Counted from the stretch's first letter, positions 24,740-32,814 are shown. The stretch: 64,000 nt of DNA from Companilactobacillus versmoldensis DSM 14857 = KCTC 3814 (GCF_001434295.1 NZ_AZFA01000009.1:31345-95344); one strand, 5' to 3'. Numbers and translations: made by a program. The notes: generated by a model from the letters alone, not told the origin.

Positions 24740-25543
24740 TTATTGGTGAACCATTTTTTGCATCAGGTCTTCAGGTGCCGGTTGACCGAACCAGAAGTTG
24801 AAACTTAAGATCCCTTGACCGACTAACATGTTCAAGCCATTCTCAGCGGTCAGTCCTGCCTGTAAAGCATTGTTGATCAAAGCTGTCGGCGTGTCGCGAT
24901 AAATGATATCGACGACATGAGCATTAGCTTTTGCCTGTGATAAATCTTCAACGCTCAAAATACTTTCGTTATCGCTCATGCCAGCATTGGTAGCATTGAC
25001 GATCAAATCAGCTTCACTGAGATCATTTTTGATTTCAGATAAGGGCTGTAATTCGATCCCGAAGAGTTCTTTGAGTTGTTGATAGTGATGATCGAAGCGT
25101 TTCGAGTGGCGGTTATAGACTTTCAGCTCGACATCAGCTGGGGCGCTAGAGATGATCGAACGGGCTGCTCCGCCTGTCCCTAAGATAAGTGCCTTTTGGG
25201 GATAATTTTTGATCGTGTGCCAAAAGCCGGGGCCGTCGGTCGATGTCCCGACCCATTTTTGACCAACTTTTTTGACGGTATTGACCGACTGCAATTTATC
25301 TGCCAGTGGGTCGACTTCATCTAAATAGGAAATGATTGCTTGTTTGTAAGGCATGGTGACGTTGAAACCTTGAATATTCATCAATTTCAATTTTTGAACT
25401 TCTTCGTCCAATTTGGTCGGTGGAAATTCGAAAGCTTGATATTTGGCGTCAATGTGTAAGCGCGATAACGCAGCATTGTGCATCTGTGGAGATTTTGAAT
25501 GCATCGCTGGATATCCGATCAAACCGTATAACGCTTGTGACAT
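24740..25543 (-). CDS. aroE: shikimate dehydrogenase
   Basis: It reduces 3-dehydroshikimate to shikimate with NADPH. The 267-residue protein has the substrate loop S-K-S-P-Q-M-H-N (about 15-22), the catalytic Lys in N-V-T-M-P-Y-K, and the NADP loop G-T-G-G-A-A-R. ATG 25543 is chosen: it follows AAGGTGGGATAAC, is one base past the transketolase stop and gives the usual N-terminus. The longer frame to 25615 lies inside tkt. Confidence 0.95.
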   Translation of the reverse strand: MSQALYGLIGYPAMHSKSPQMHNAALSRLHIDAKYQAFEFPPTKLDEEVQKLKLMNIQGFNVTMPYKQAIISYLDEVDPLADKLQSVNTVKKVGQKWVGTSTDGPGFWHTIKNYPQKALILGTGGAARSIISSAPADVELKVYNRHSKRFDHHYQQLKELFGIELQPLSEIKNDLSEADLIVNATNAGMSDNESILSVEDLSQAKANAHVVDIIYRDTPTALINNALQAGLTAENGLNMLVGQGILSFNFWFGQPAPEDLMQKMVHQ

Positions 25544-25544
25544 G

Positions 25545-27515
25545 TTATCCCACCTTTTCCATTTTAAATAGTAGATTTTTGACTGAACTGACGATGTGGT
25601 CGACGGTGAAATCAAAATCCTCGATCACCTCATCAGGTGTAGCCGATTCACCAAAGTTCTCGGTCCCGATGATATCGCCGTCAAGGCCAACGATGTTGGC
25701 CCAACCAAGCGGGCTGCCCATTTCGACCGCGATCCGTTTTCTCTGATTGTTCGGAAGGACGCTCTCACGGTATAAAATATCCTGCTGGAGAAATTTAGCT
25801 TGATCAGGCATCGAAACTACTCGGGTGAAAATATTTTGCTTATCTAATTCTTGCTGAGCAGTTTTAGCTAACTCTAATTCGGTCCCGGTTGAAAGTAATA
25901 TTGCCGATAATTTACCTTTTTCGAAATTAGTCACGTAACCGCCACGTTTTTGAAGTAGGTCAGCCGAGTTGTCGGTCGGCATTTCTTGAATATCTTGACG
26001 GCTCAAGAACATGACTGTTGGTCTATCGGTCGATTCGATAGCCATCTTCCAAGCGGCCACGATCTCGTTAGGACTGCCGGGGCGCAAGACGTTCAAGTTA
26101 GGGATACTTTGCAGACCTGCCAATTGTTCGATCGGTTGATGAGTCGGTCCGTCTTGACCAACAGCAATCGAGTCATGGGTGAAAACGTAGATGACAGGCA
26201 ATTTTTGCAGAGCACTGAGACGGATCCCAGCTTTCAGGTAATCTGAAAAGACAGCGAAAGTTGATCCAAAGACCTTCAAGCCTCCGTGAAGCGCCATGCC
26301 GTTCATGATCGTGCTCATCCCGAACTCGTGAACGCCAAAGGGGATGTTCTTACCCAGTGGATTGTCAGCAGAAAAAGTCCCACCATCATCGATCGAAGTT
26401 TTGGTCGAAGAGGCTAGATCAGCCGCGCCACCAACTAAATTAGGAACTTGCTCAGTAATTTCATTCATCACCGTATGACCGACTTTACGACCAGCATCTT
26501 TTTGACCTATTTCAAACTTAGTAAGTTTCTGACTGTCGATCAAAATGGGTTCTTCAAAATCAGCTAATAATTGTGATGACAAGTTGGAACTCGCCAACTG
26601 ATCCTTCCAAGCTTGATGAGCTTTCTTGCCGCGTTCGGTAACTTTAGTTTGGAACGATTCTTCCACGTCTTCTGGAACACTGAAAGGTTGTTCATGCCAG
26701 TTGAGGTTTTTGCGCAGCATTTCAAGGGCATCATCATTTAAAGGAGCACCATGGACCTTGTTGGTCCCTTGGTCAGGAGTCCCTTCGCCGATGATCGTTT
26801 GGATCTCGATGAAGCCTGGCTTGGAGCTTTTTTTAGCTTTGATGATTGCTTGATCGATTGCTTCGACATCATCGCCATCTTCGACTTTGAAAGTATCGAA
26901 TCCGTAAGCTTCAAAACGTGCCCGTTGATTAGTTTTGAAAGAACGACTAGTTGGACCATCTAATGAAATCTCGTTGGAATCATACAAAACGATCAGCTTG
27001 TCCAAGTTGTTGATCCCGGCAAATTCGGCTGCTTCATGAGAGATTCCTTCCATTAAGTCGCCGTCGCCAACGATGGCGTAAGTATGATGATCCATCAAAG
27101 GACCGAATTGAGCGGCTAACTTCTTTTGGGCTACTGCCATACCGACTGCCATGCCTAAACCTTGTCCCAAAGGACCGGTAGTTGCATCAACACCGGGAGT
27201 AGCACGGAATTCCGGATGTCCAGGTGTTTTTGAGCTTTTTTGCCGGAAACGTTTCAGGTCATCGACCGAAACGTCGAAACCAGCTAGATGAAGAAAACTA
27301 TATAGTAATGCTGAACCATGACCAGCTGATAATACAAAACGGTCGCGGTTGATCCAAGTCGGGTCTTTGGGGTCGACGACTAAGTGTCTAGTAGCCAAAG
27401 TATAAAGCATTGGTGCCACACTTAAAACGATGCCGGGGTGTCCTGAATTAGCTTTAGAAATAGCTTCAACAGCTAACATTTTCAATGCATGTATATTGCG
27501 TTTATCTTCATCCAT
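25545..27515 (-). CDS. tkt: transketolase, second gene of the aro operon
   Basis: This thiamine-diphosphate enzyme interconverts pentose and hexose phosphates and can make erythrose 4-phosphate. The 656-residue protein has all family parts: N-S-G-H-P-G, T-G-P-L-G-Q-G, the ThDP motif G-D-G-D-L-M-E-G-I-S-H-E-A-x(n)-N, and the transferase/Pyr domain with F-x-x-H-D-S-I-A-V-G-Q-D-G-P-T-H-Q-P-I-E. It sits between aroC and aroE, with one base to aroE. Its likely role is to supply erythrose 4-phosphate to the DAHP synthase encoded two genes later. Confidence 0.95.
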   Translation of the reverse strand: MDEDKRNIHALKMLAVEAISKANSGHPGIVLSVAPMLYTLATRHLVVDPKDPTWINRDRFVLSAGHGSALLYSFLHLAGFDVSVDDLKRFRQKSSKTPGHPEFRATPGVDATTGPLGQGLGMAVGMAVAQKKLAAQFGPLMDHHTYAIVGDGDLMEGISHEAAEFAGINNLDKLIVLYDSNEISLDGPTSRSFKTNQRARFEAYGFDTFKVEDGDDVEAIDQAIIKAKKSSKPGFIEIQTIIGEGTPDQGTNKVHGAPLNDDALEMLRKNLNWHEQPFSVPEDVEESFQTKVTERGKKAHQAWKDQLASSNLSSQLLADFEEPILIDSQKLTKFEIGQKDAGRKVGHTVMNEITEQVPNLVGGAADLASSTKTSIDDGGTFSADNPLGKNIPFGVHEFGMSTIMNGMALHGGLKVFGSTFAVFSDYLKAGIRLSALQKLPVIYVFTHDSIAVGQDGPTHQPIEQLAGLQSIPNLNVLRPGSPNEIVAAWKMAIESTDRPTVMFLSRQDIQEMPTDNSADLLQKRGGYVTNFEKGKLSAILLSTGTELELAKTAQQELDKQNIFTRVVSMPDQAKFLQQDILYRESVLPNNQRKRIAVEMGSPLGWANIVGLDGDIIGTENFGESATPDEVIEDFDFTVDHIVSSVKNLLFKMEKVG

Positions 27516-27533
27516 AATAATTCTCCTTTAAAT

Positions 27534-28712
27534 TTAAAATTGTTTGATTTCTTGACGATAATTCTTTAATTGTTCCTTCAATCGATCGAGATTGTCGCAG
27601 TCGAACTTGTCCAAAATGGCTTTGGCAATTTCAATGGCTACCATACTTTCAGCGATAACCGCTGCGGCAGTCACGGCGGTGGTATCGGAACGTTCGATAC
27701 TGGCTGGGTGGTCTTGATGAGTATCGATATCGACTGAATGCATCGGGCGATAAAGAGTTGGGATCGGTTTAACGACACCGCGAACGGCGATCATTTCACC
27801 GGTAGTCATTCCACCTTCAAAACCACCCAAGTTATCGGAGCTACGATAAAAGCCACGCTCTTGTGACCAGTAGATCTCATCCATGACCTCGCTACCAAAT
27901 TTTTCAGCGTTGTCGAAACCACCACCGAAGTCGACGCCTTTAAACGCATTGATTCCGACGATAGCCCGGGCAATCTTGGCATCGAGCTTGTCGTCAGCAG
28001 TGACGTAAGAGCCTAAACCAGCCGGCACGCCAGTGGCGAAAACTTGGACGGTACCACCGACGGTATTTCCTTTGGCTTTGGCGGAATCAATAACTTGCTT
28101 CATCGCCTGATCGGCTTTTTCATCTAAGGTCCGGGTCGCAAACGATTCGGTCGTTGTTCTTAGCTCTTCTAAATTTTTGATGGTCGCTAATTTGCTTAGA
28201 TCGGTTTTGGCAGGCCCAATATTCAAAACGAACCCGTGAACATCGATGTCTAACTCTTTTAATAGTTTCTTCGATAAAGCACCTACCGCTACTCGCATAA
28301 CAGTTTCACGCGCCGATGATCTTTCTAAGACGTTGCGGAGGTCTTTAAAGTGACGATATTTCATGCCACCGACTAGATCGGCATGTCCAGGTCTGGGGCG
28401 CATCACTTTGCGGACTGAATTTTCAGGAGTCTCGACATCATTAGGTGCCATGATGCTGGCCCAATGATTATGATCGTCGTTGTGAACGTTCAAAGTTATC
28501 GGTGAACCTAATGTTTTCTGATGTCTGATACCTGATAAGAACTTAACGGTGTCAGTTTCGATAACTTGTCTTTGACCACGCCCATAGCCGTGTTGGCGTC
28601 TTGCTAATTCCTGATTGATATCAGCTTCTGAGACTTGCAGCCCAGCAGGAATGCCTTCAATAATGGCGATTTCTTCTGGTCCATGACTTTCTCCAGCTGT
28701 CATATATTTCAT
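27534..28712 (-). CDS. aroC: chorismate synthase
   Basis: AroC removes phosphate from EPSP to give chorismate, needing reduced FMN. The 392-residue protein has the N-terminal G-E-S-H-G-P, R-R-Q-x-G-Y-G-R-G-Q-R and G-x-x-x-S-P-I motifs. It also has the FMN-binding R-S-S-A-R-E-T and S-D-N-L-G-G-F-E-G-G-M-T-T-G. GAGGGGGA precedes the ATG. It is the first structural gene of the aro operon, about 310 bases downstream of the proposed promoter, behind a leader with a terminator. Confidence 0.96.
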   Translation of the reverse strand: MKYMTAGESHGPEEIAIIEGIPAGLQVSEADINQELARRQHGYGRGQRQVIETDTVKFLSGIRHQKTLGSPITLNVHNDDHNHWASIMAPNDVETPENSVRKVMRPRPGHADLVGGMKYRHFKDLRNVLERSSARETVMRVAVGALSKKLLKELDIDVHGFVLNIGPAKTDLSKLATIKNLEELRTTTESFATRTLDEKADQAMKQVIDSAKAKGNTVGGTVQVFATGVPAGLGSYVTADDKLDAKIARAIVGINAFKGVDFGGGFDNAEKFGSEVMDEIYWSQERGFYRSSDNLGGFEGGMTTGEMIAVRGVVKPIPTLYRPMHSVDIDTHQDHPASIERSDTTAVTAAAVIAESMVAIEIAKAILDKFDCDNLDRLKEQLKNYRQEIKQF

Positions 28713-28739
28713 TAATAATTCCCCCTCTGGAATAAAAAA

Positions 28740-28927
28740 AGCGGTCGACTAAGTGTTTTGATACACTTGGTCGACCGCTAAATAAACAGAAGTCAATGAA
28801 TATTGTCCTACTTAACCAAGTGTAATTTTTATAATCACTCGATCAAGTAAACACGTTAAAAATCTACTTTATCGAATGTGCCGTGACCGACACACCCGAA
28901 GGTCGCGATCACTCGTTGATAAAGTAG
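28740..28927 (-). promoter_or_regulatory. aro operon attenuator: terminator plus competing hairpins
   Basis: In transcript order on the minus strand: arm A (28927-28918, CTACTTTATC) lies over the Tyr-Tyr-Phe-Ile codons of the leader peptide. It pairs perfectly over 10 bases with arm B (28873-28864). Arm C (28824-28815, TACACTTGGT) pairs perfectly with arm D (28771-28762, ACCAAGTGTA). Arm D is part of the left side of a 17-base terminator stem (28740-28779, GC-rich GCGGTCGAC core) followed by seven T. A 7-base helix between 28857-28863 and 28825-28831 is a further alternative. C:D and the terminator exclude each other. Which state starvation favours cannot be settled by eye. Confidence 0.75.
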
Positions 28928-28983
28928 TAATACCATGATGAAGAAATATTGTTTAACGTATTCGGTTTGACTGACAACATCAT
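28909..28983 (-). CDS. aromatic leader peptide of the aro operon (24 residues)
   Basis: On the minus strand a 24-codon frame starts at ATG 28983, with a moderate AGGA site eight bases before it. It contains the run W-Y-Y-Y-F at residues 17-21 (28935-28921) and stops at TGA 28911-28909. Five consecutive aromatic codons are very unlikely by chance in a leader before chorismate and tyrosine genes. The next stem-loop arm lies exactly over the Tyr-Tyr-Phe codons. I infer a ribosome-sensed attenuator responding to charged tRNA-Tyr, and perhaps also tRNA-Trp and tRNA-Phe. I know no described family that matches it in lactobacilli. Confidence 0.75.
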   Translation of the reverse strand: MMLSVKPNTLNNISSSWYYYFINE

Positions 28984-29031
28984 ATTCTTAGTCCTGCTTT
29001 CATAAATTTAATTAATTTCTAATTTTCATTT

Positions 29032-29060
29032 ACAATAGCACAGGAATTTTGACTCTGCAA
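29032..29060 (-). promoter_or_regulatory. promoter of the aro operon
   Basis: Minus strand: TTGCAG (29055-29060), 17-base spacer ending TGC (extended -10), TATTGT (29032-29037). It would place the transcript start about 40 bases before the leader peptide. Confidence 0.55.
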
Positions 29061-29203
29061 CACTAAAAATACTTTTTTCGCAGAAAACTTGTCTGATCGA
29101 GTAATTTTTTGTTGCCGGTAAGCTCTTTAATTATACGTGTTTTCGAGCTTTTTCGATAATCAAAATTGAGAGTTAAAAAATATTACCAAATTTATTCAAG
29201 AAC

Positions 29204-29245
29204 TTGACACAGGTCAATTTTATTTACCTCTAAAGCCAATACAAT
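29204..29245 (+). promoter_or_regulatory. FNR-type box and promoter of the P-type ATPase gene
   Basis: The perfect palindrome TTGAC-ACAG-GTCAA (29204-29217) is followed by a -10 TACAAT (29240-29245). The centre of the palindrome is about 41.5 bases before the expected start, the class II activator position of Crp/Fnr proteins. No separate -35 is evident. The same arrangement recurs at 31138, and a Crp/Fnr gene lies in the module. Confidence 0.75.
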
Positions 29246-29274
29246 GTGTTTGTAAGTTGAAAGGGGAATTAAAG

Positions 29275-31122
29275 ATGAAATTTAACATTTGGATGCAAAA
29301 GCATCAAAATCAATTGACCGGACTCTTAGCAGTTTTGATCATAATCAGTTTACTATTTACTTATCTAATTAAAAATGAACTCGTGGCTACGATCATCATG
29401 GCTGTAGCCAGTGTCTTAGGTGCTATTCCTATCGCCATGCACGCTTGGAGCGCCTTAGTCAATAAAGTTGTCAGTATCGAATTGTTAGTTACTATCGCTG
29501 TTATCGGTGCCTTCATTATTGGTGAATTCGAAGAGTCAGCCGTAGTTACTTTCTTATTCCTCTTCGGAAATTATCTCGAACAACGGACTTTGAAAAAGAC
29601 TCGTTCTTCAGTTAAAGAGTTGACCCAAATGGCTCCAACTCAAGCCGAATTAGTCGATGAAGACGGTAATACTTCAACTGTTGACGTTGACGATCTCGAT
29701 GAAGGTGACCACGTAGTCGTAAAGCCTGGTGGCCAGATCCCTGTTGATGGAAAAATCGTTTCTGGTACAGGCTATTTCAACGAAGCTTCGATCACTGGCG
29801 AATCAGCCCCAGTTTCTAAAGCTGACGGCGATGACGTTTACGCCGGTTCTTTGATCGATAACGGAACAGTTACTATCGAAACTTCATCAGTTGGTGAGGA
29901 TACGACTTTTGGAAAGATCATTGAATTAGTCGAAGAAGCCCAAGATAGTCAATCACCAGCTGCAAGATTTATTGATAAATTTGCGACATATTACACACCA
30001 GCAGTTTTGATCATTGCCGCCTTGGTTTGGGCCTTCACTCAAAACTTCGAATTAGCTATCACTGTCTTAGTTTTAGGATGCCCCGGTGCCTTAGTTATCG
30101 GTGCTCCAGTTTCTAATGTTGCCGGGATCGGTAACGGTGCAAAAAACGGCATCCTGATGAAAGGCGGCAACGCCGTCAACAGTTTTTCACACGTGGATAC
30201 TTTGGTCTTGGATAAGACAGGTACACTCACGACTGGAAAAATGACTGTTTCAAACGTGGCTAGTTTCTCACAAGATAAAACCGTCGATCTAGCTACTTTA
30301 GCTGCTGTTGAAGCAAGTTCTGATCACCCACTAGGTCACGCAATAACTAAATATATCAAAGATCTAGGCATCACCGACCTGCCACAAGTACCAGAGTTAG
30401 ATACTGTCAAAGGTCAGGGTATGGTCGGAAACGACGGTAAGCAAGAGATCCTCGTTGGTAATGAAAGATTGATGCAAGACAATGACGTTGAGATCACTTC
30501 TGAAAACAGACAAGCCATTGATGATCGTTTGGATAATGGCGATTCGATCGTCATGATGGCCGTCAATAAGGAACTTAGATTAGTCGTTGGTGTCAACGAT
30601 GAGATCAGACCTGATGCTTTTGATGGACTAACAGCCTTAAAGAAAGCTGGTATCCAACGGGTCGTTATGTTGACTGGTGACAATCGCTTGGCAGCCCAAA
30701 ATATTGCCGACAAGTTACCGATCGATGAGGTCCATGCTGAATTATTACCTGAACAAAAGGTTGATTTCGTCAAGAAATTCAAGTCAGAAGGACATAAGGT
30801 AGCCTTCGTCGGCGATGGTATCAACGACAGTCCTTCACTCGCCACAGCTGATATTGGTATTGGTATGGGAACGGGGACTGATGTTGCTATCGATACCGCT
30901 GATCTAGTCTTAGTCAAATCTAGTTTCAAATCCTTAGCCCATGCATATATTTTGTCCAGAAAGACGGTCGCTAATACGAAGCAAAATATCTTTATCGCTG
31001 TTGCGACAGTTGCTCTATTATTGCTCGGACTATTGGTCGGGATCATTCACATGGCTAGTGGAATGTTCGTTCACGAAGCTAGTATCTTAGTAGTTATTTT
31101 CAATGCGATGAGACTTCTTTAA
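29275..31122 (+). CDS. P1B-type heavy-metal-translocating ATPase with CPG motif
   Basis: This 615-residue membrane pump has paired N-terminal membrane helices without an HMA domain. The actuator domain has T-G-E-S. The metal-site helix reads G-C-P-G-A-L-V-I-G-A-P-V, then come the phosphorylation motif D-K-T-G-T-L-T, the P1B-specific S-D-H-P-L and V-G-D-G-I-N-D. Most P1B pumps have C-P-C, S-P-C or T-P-C; C-P-G is uncommon, so the metal cannot be assigned. ATG 29275 follows AAAGGGG; the TTG at 29257 is upstream of that site. The next gene supplies a separate HMA domain. An FNR-type box controls the promoter. Confidence 0.88.
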   Translation: MKFNIWMQKHQNQLTGLLAVLIIISLLFTYLIKNELVATIIMAVASVLGAIPIAMHAWSALVNKVVSIELLVTIAVIGAFIIGEFEESAVVTFLFLFGNYLEQRTLKKTRSSVKELTQMAPTQAELVDEDGNTSTVDVDDLDEGDHVVVKPGGQIPVDGKIVSGTGYFNEASITGESAPVSKADGDDVYAGSLIDNGTVTIETSSVGEDTTFGKIIELVEEAQDSQSPAARFIDKFATYYTPAVLIIAALVWAFTQNFELAITVLVLGCPGALVIGAPVSNVAGIGNGAKNGILMKGGNAVNSFSHVDTLVLDKTGTLTTGKMTVSNVASFSQDKTVDLATLAAVEASSDHPLGHAITKYIKDLGITDLPQVPELDTVKGQGMVGNDGKQEILVGNERLMQDNDVEITSENRQAIDDRLDNGDSIVMMAVNKELRLVVGVNDEIRPDAFDGLTALKKAGIQRVVMLTGDNRLAAQNIADKLPIDEVHAELLPEQKVDFVKKFKSEGHKVAFVGDGINDSPSLATADIGIGMGTGTDVAIDTADLVLVKSSFKSLAHAYILSRKTVANTKQNIFIAVATVALLLLGLLVGIIHMASGMFVHEASILVVIFNAMRLL

Positions 31123-31137
31123 AAAATTTTAGTTTTC

Positions 31138-31179
31138 TTGACCTAGGTCAATTTAAAACTCGCAAATAGGTACTAATAT
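31138..31179 (+). promoter_or_regulatory. second FNR-type box and promoter, before the HMA gene
   Basis: The perfect palindrome TTGAC-CTAG-GTCAA (31138-31151) has a -10 TAATAT at 31174-31179. The distance from palindrome centre to -10 is identical to that at 29204 (29.5 bases). The two sites share the extended sequence CTTGAC-NN-AGGTCAATTT. Confidence 0.75.
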
Positions 31180-31208
31180 AGTAATTGAAAGTTAGGAGGA
31201 AACATATT

Positions 31209-31439
31209 ATGGCAAAAGCAATTTTACAATTGGGCGAATTAACATGCCCTTCATGTATGACAAAAATTCAGAAGGCAGTCGCAAACCAAGACGGTGTTTC
31301 CAACGTTAAGGTCTTGTTCAATGCCGGAAAAGTTAGAGCTGACTTTGATGAATCAGAGACTGACGCTAACAAGTTATCAGATGTTGTTACAGAATTAGGA
31401 TATGAAGTTAAAAAGGTTAAAGTTAAGGAGAATGCATAA
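31209..31439 (+). CDS. HMA-domain metal chaperone-like protein
   Basis: This 76-residue protein is a single heavy-metal-associated domain with the metal motif T-C-P-S-C-M-T-K (about residues 12-19) and the beta-alpha-beta-beta-alpha-beta length of CopZ. ATG 31209 follows AGGAGG at normal distance; the frame extends upstream without a site. It probably hands metal to the preceding ATPase, which lacks its own HMA domain. It has its own FNR-type promoter, and its stop overlaps the next start (TAATG). Confidence 0.88.
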   Translation: MAKAILQLGELTCPSCMTKIQKAVANQDGVSNVKVLFNAGKVRADFDESETDANKLSDVVTELGYEVKKVKVKENA

Positions 31440-31999
31440 TGACAGAACAAGCCACTCTTGATGCAAAATTTGCTGCAGAACAAAAACAAGCTGATGTAGA
31501 TCATCACAAACCCACAGCTGGTGCAATGACGAACCACGTTTTATCGAATCACTTGGTGATGAATATCAAATTACACCAAATCAGTTGGTTCATTAAAGGT
31601 GCCAATGCTGAGAACTACAAAGCTGTTTTGAAACAAACTATTAGCGAGAACAATCAATGGTTTGATAAGATTGCTGAGCAATTGTTGGATGAAAATGAAT
31701 TGCCTTCATCAACGATGAAAGAATACTCAGATTACACTATGCTCGAAGAAAATGGTGAGAACAAATATTTGAACGCTGAAGAGATGCTTGCTACAGTTGT
31801 TAATGACTTAGTCACTGACAATATGTTTGTTACACGTGCTATCAAACTAGCTGAAAAAGAAGATCGTCCATATTTCCAACAAGTTTTAGTTGAACTACTT
31901 GGCTGGAACAATCATCAGATCCGGATCTATCAAGCCTTACTAGGTAAGACTGCTACTGAAGGTCTTGGAGACGATGAAGACGACGAAGATTTTGATTAA
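31439..31999 (+). CDS. Dps/ferritin-like protein with altered ferroxidase site
   Basis: This 186-residue helical protein aligns with the Dps family over N-H-L-V-M-N-I-K-L-H-Q-I-S-W-F-I-K-G and F-D-K-I-A-E-Q-L-L. Compared with known Dps, the His before the Trp is Ser, and the next His and Asp ligands (H-E-M-L-D in E. coli) read K-A-V-L-K. The later Asp and Glu (D-K-I-A-E) are kept. Ordinary iron oxidation is therefore doubtful. It ends in an acidic tail (D-D-E-D-D-E-D). Its place between a metal chaperone and a Crp/Fnr regulator suggests a role in metal or oxidative stress. Confidence 0.8.
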   Translation: MTEQATLDAKFAAEQKQADVDHHKPTAGAMTNHVLSNHLVMNIKLHQISWFIKGANAENYKAVLKQTISENNQWFDKIAEQLLDENELPSSTMKEYSDYTMLEENGENKYLNAEEMLATVVNDLVTDNMFVTRAIKLAEKEDRPYFQQVLVELLGWNNHQIRIYQALLGKTATEGLGDDEDDEDFD

Positions 32000-32011
32000 G
32001 GAATGATCGAA

Positions 32012-32695
32012 ATGGTAAAACTTGCCCATGAACATACGAATGAAGATTGTTTGAAACTAGTTACGATTTTTCAGTCTTTACCAGAAAAAGATTTAAAAAG
32101 AGTCTCAGAAATTGTTTCCGAACATCATTTCCGTGGTGGAGAATTTCTGTACCATGCTGGCGATTCAGCTGATACATTGATGATCGTCGCTCATGGACAA
32201 GCAAAGGTTTACCAGATTGCCGCTAACGGAAAAGAGCAAATGATCCGCATCCTGCAAACAGGCGATTTCGACGGAGAAGCTGCTTTGTTCGAGAATAATG
32301 ATCGCAATAGTTTCGCTCAAGCATTGATGGATACCGATGTCTGCATGATCTCCCGCACAGATTTTCAGCAATTGATGACTGATTCACCCAAATTAGCCGT
32401 CAATATGGTCAACGCATTTGGCCAACGGATAACCCAATTAGAGCAACAAAATACCGAAGTGACAACTTCCAGTGTCGAGAGCCGATTAGCTAGTTACCTA
32501 CTAGAGACTAGCGCCGGATTGAACGATGAAAGATTTACCTTACCCTTAAAGAAAAAAGATATTGCAACATACTTAGGCACGACTCCCGAAACGATCAGTC
32601 GAAAATTGACCAAGATGTCCGATGACAATTTGCTCGAAAACAAAGGCCTGAAAGTCAAAATATTAGATAGCGATGGCCTTTCGATGTTAGTTTAA
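32012..32695 (+). CDS. Crp/Fnr-family transcriptional regulator
   Basis: This 227-residue protein has an N-terminal cyclic-nucleotide-binding-like beta roll (about 15-125: G-E-F-L-Y-H-A-G-D, G-D-F-D-G-E-A-A-L-F), a dimer helix and a C-terminal winged helix. The recognition helix T-P-E-T-I-S-R-K-L matches the E-T-I-S-R of E. coli FNR, which reads TTGA half-sites. It lacks the N-terminal Cys cluster of FNR, so oxygen sensing through 4Fe-4S is unlikely. ATG 32012 is preferred because AAGGA lies nine bases upstream; ATG 32003 is too close. It probably binds the two TTGAC-N4-GTCAA sites of this module, including that of its own transcript. Confidence 0.88.
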   Translation: MVKLAHEHTNEDCLKLVTIFQSLPEKDLKRVSEIVSEHHFRGGEFLYHAGDSADTLMIVAHGQAKVYQIAANGKEQMIRILQTGDFDGEAALFENNDRNSFAQALMDTDVCMISRTDFQQLMTDSPKLAVNMVNAFGQRITQLEQQNTEVTTSSVESRLASYLLETSAGLNDERFTLPLKKKDIATYLGTTPETISRKLTKMSDDNLLENKGLKVKILDSDGLSMLV

Positions 32696-32698
32696 GAA

Positions 32699-32742
32699 AA
32701 TCCCACCAATTCACCCCAGAAGTGAATCGGCGGGATTTTTTT
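32699..32742 (+). terminator. terminator after the Crp/Fnr gene
   Basis: AATCCC-x-CC-x-ATTCAC pairs with GTGAAT-x-GG-x-GGGATT, followed by seven T. Confidence 0.85.
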
Positions 32743-32814
32743 ATACGATAAAATTAGTCTTTTCAGCCAGAAAAATATAAAATATCCTTAGTGTTAAATT
32801 TAGGAGCGTTGAGT

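Noticed and set aside
28740..28990. T-box riboswitch in front of aroC
   Set aside because: The AGGGTGG-x-ACCGCG-type antiterminator motif, present in both met leaders of this window, is absent here. The peptide with five aromatic codons explains the region better.
30414..31046. 210-codon minus-strand frame opposite the P-type ATPase gene
   Set aside because: Its composition mirrors the ATPase codons, it has no start signal and no family match; it is a shadow of a conserved gene.
32012..32695. Regulator read as a catabolite-repression Crp or oxygen-sensing FNR
   Set aside because: cAMP-contact residues are not evident and the FNR Cys cluster is missing; gene context points to metal or stress control.
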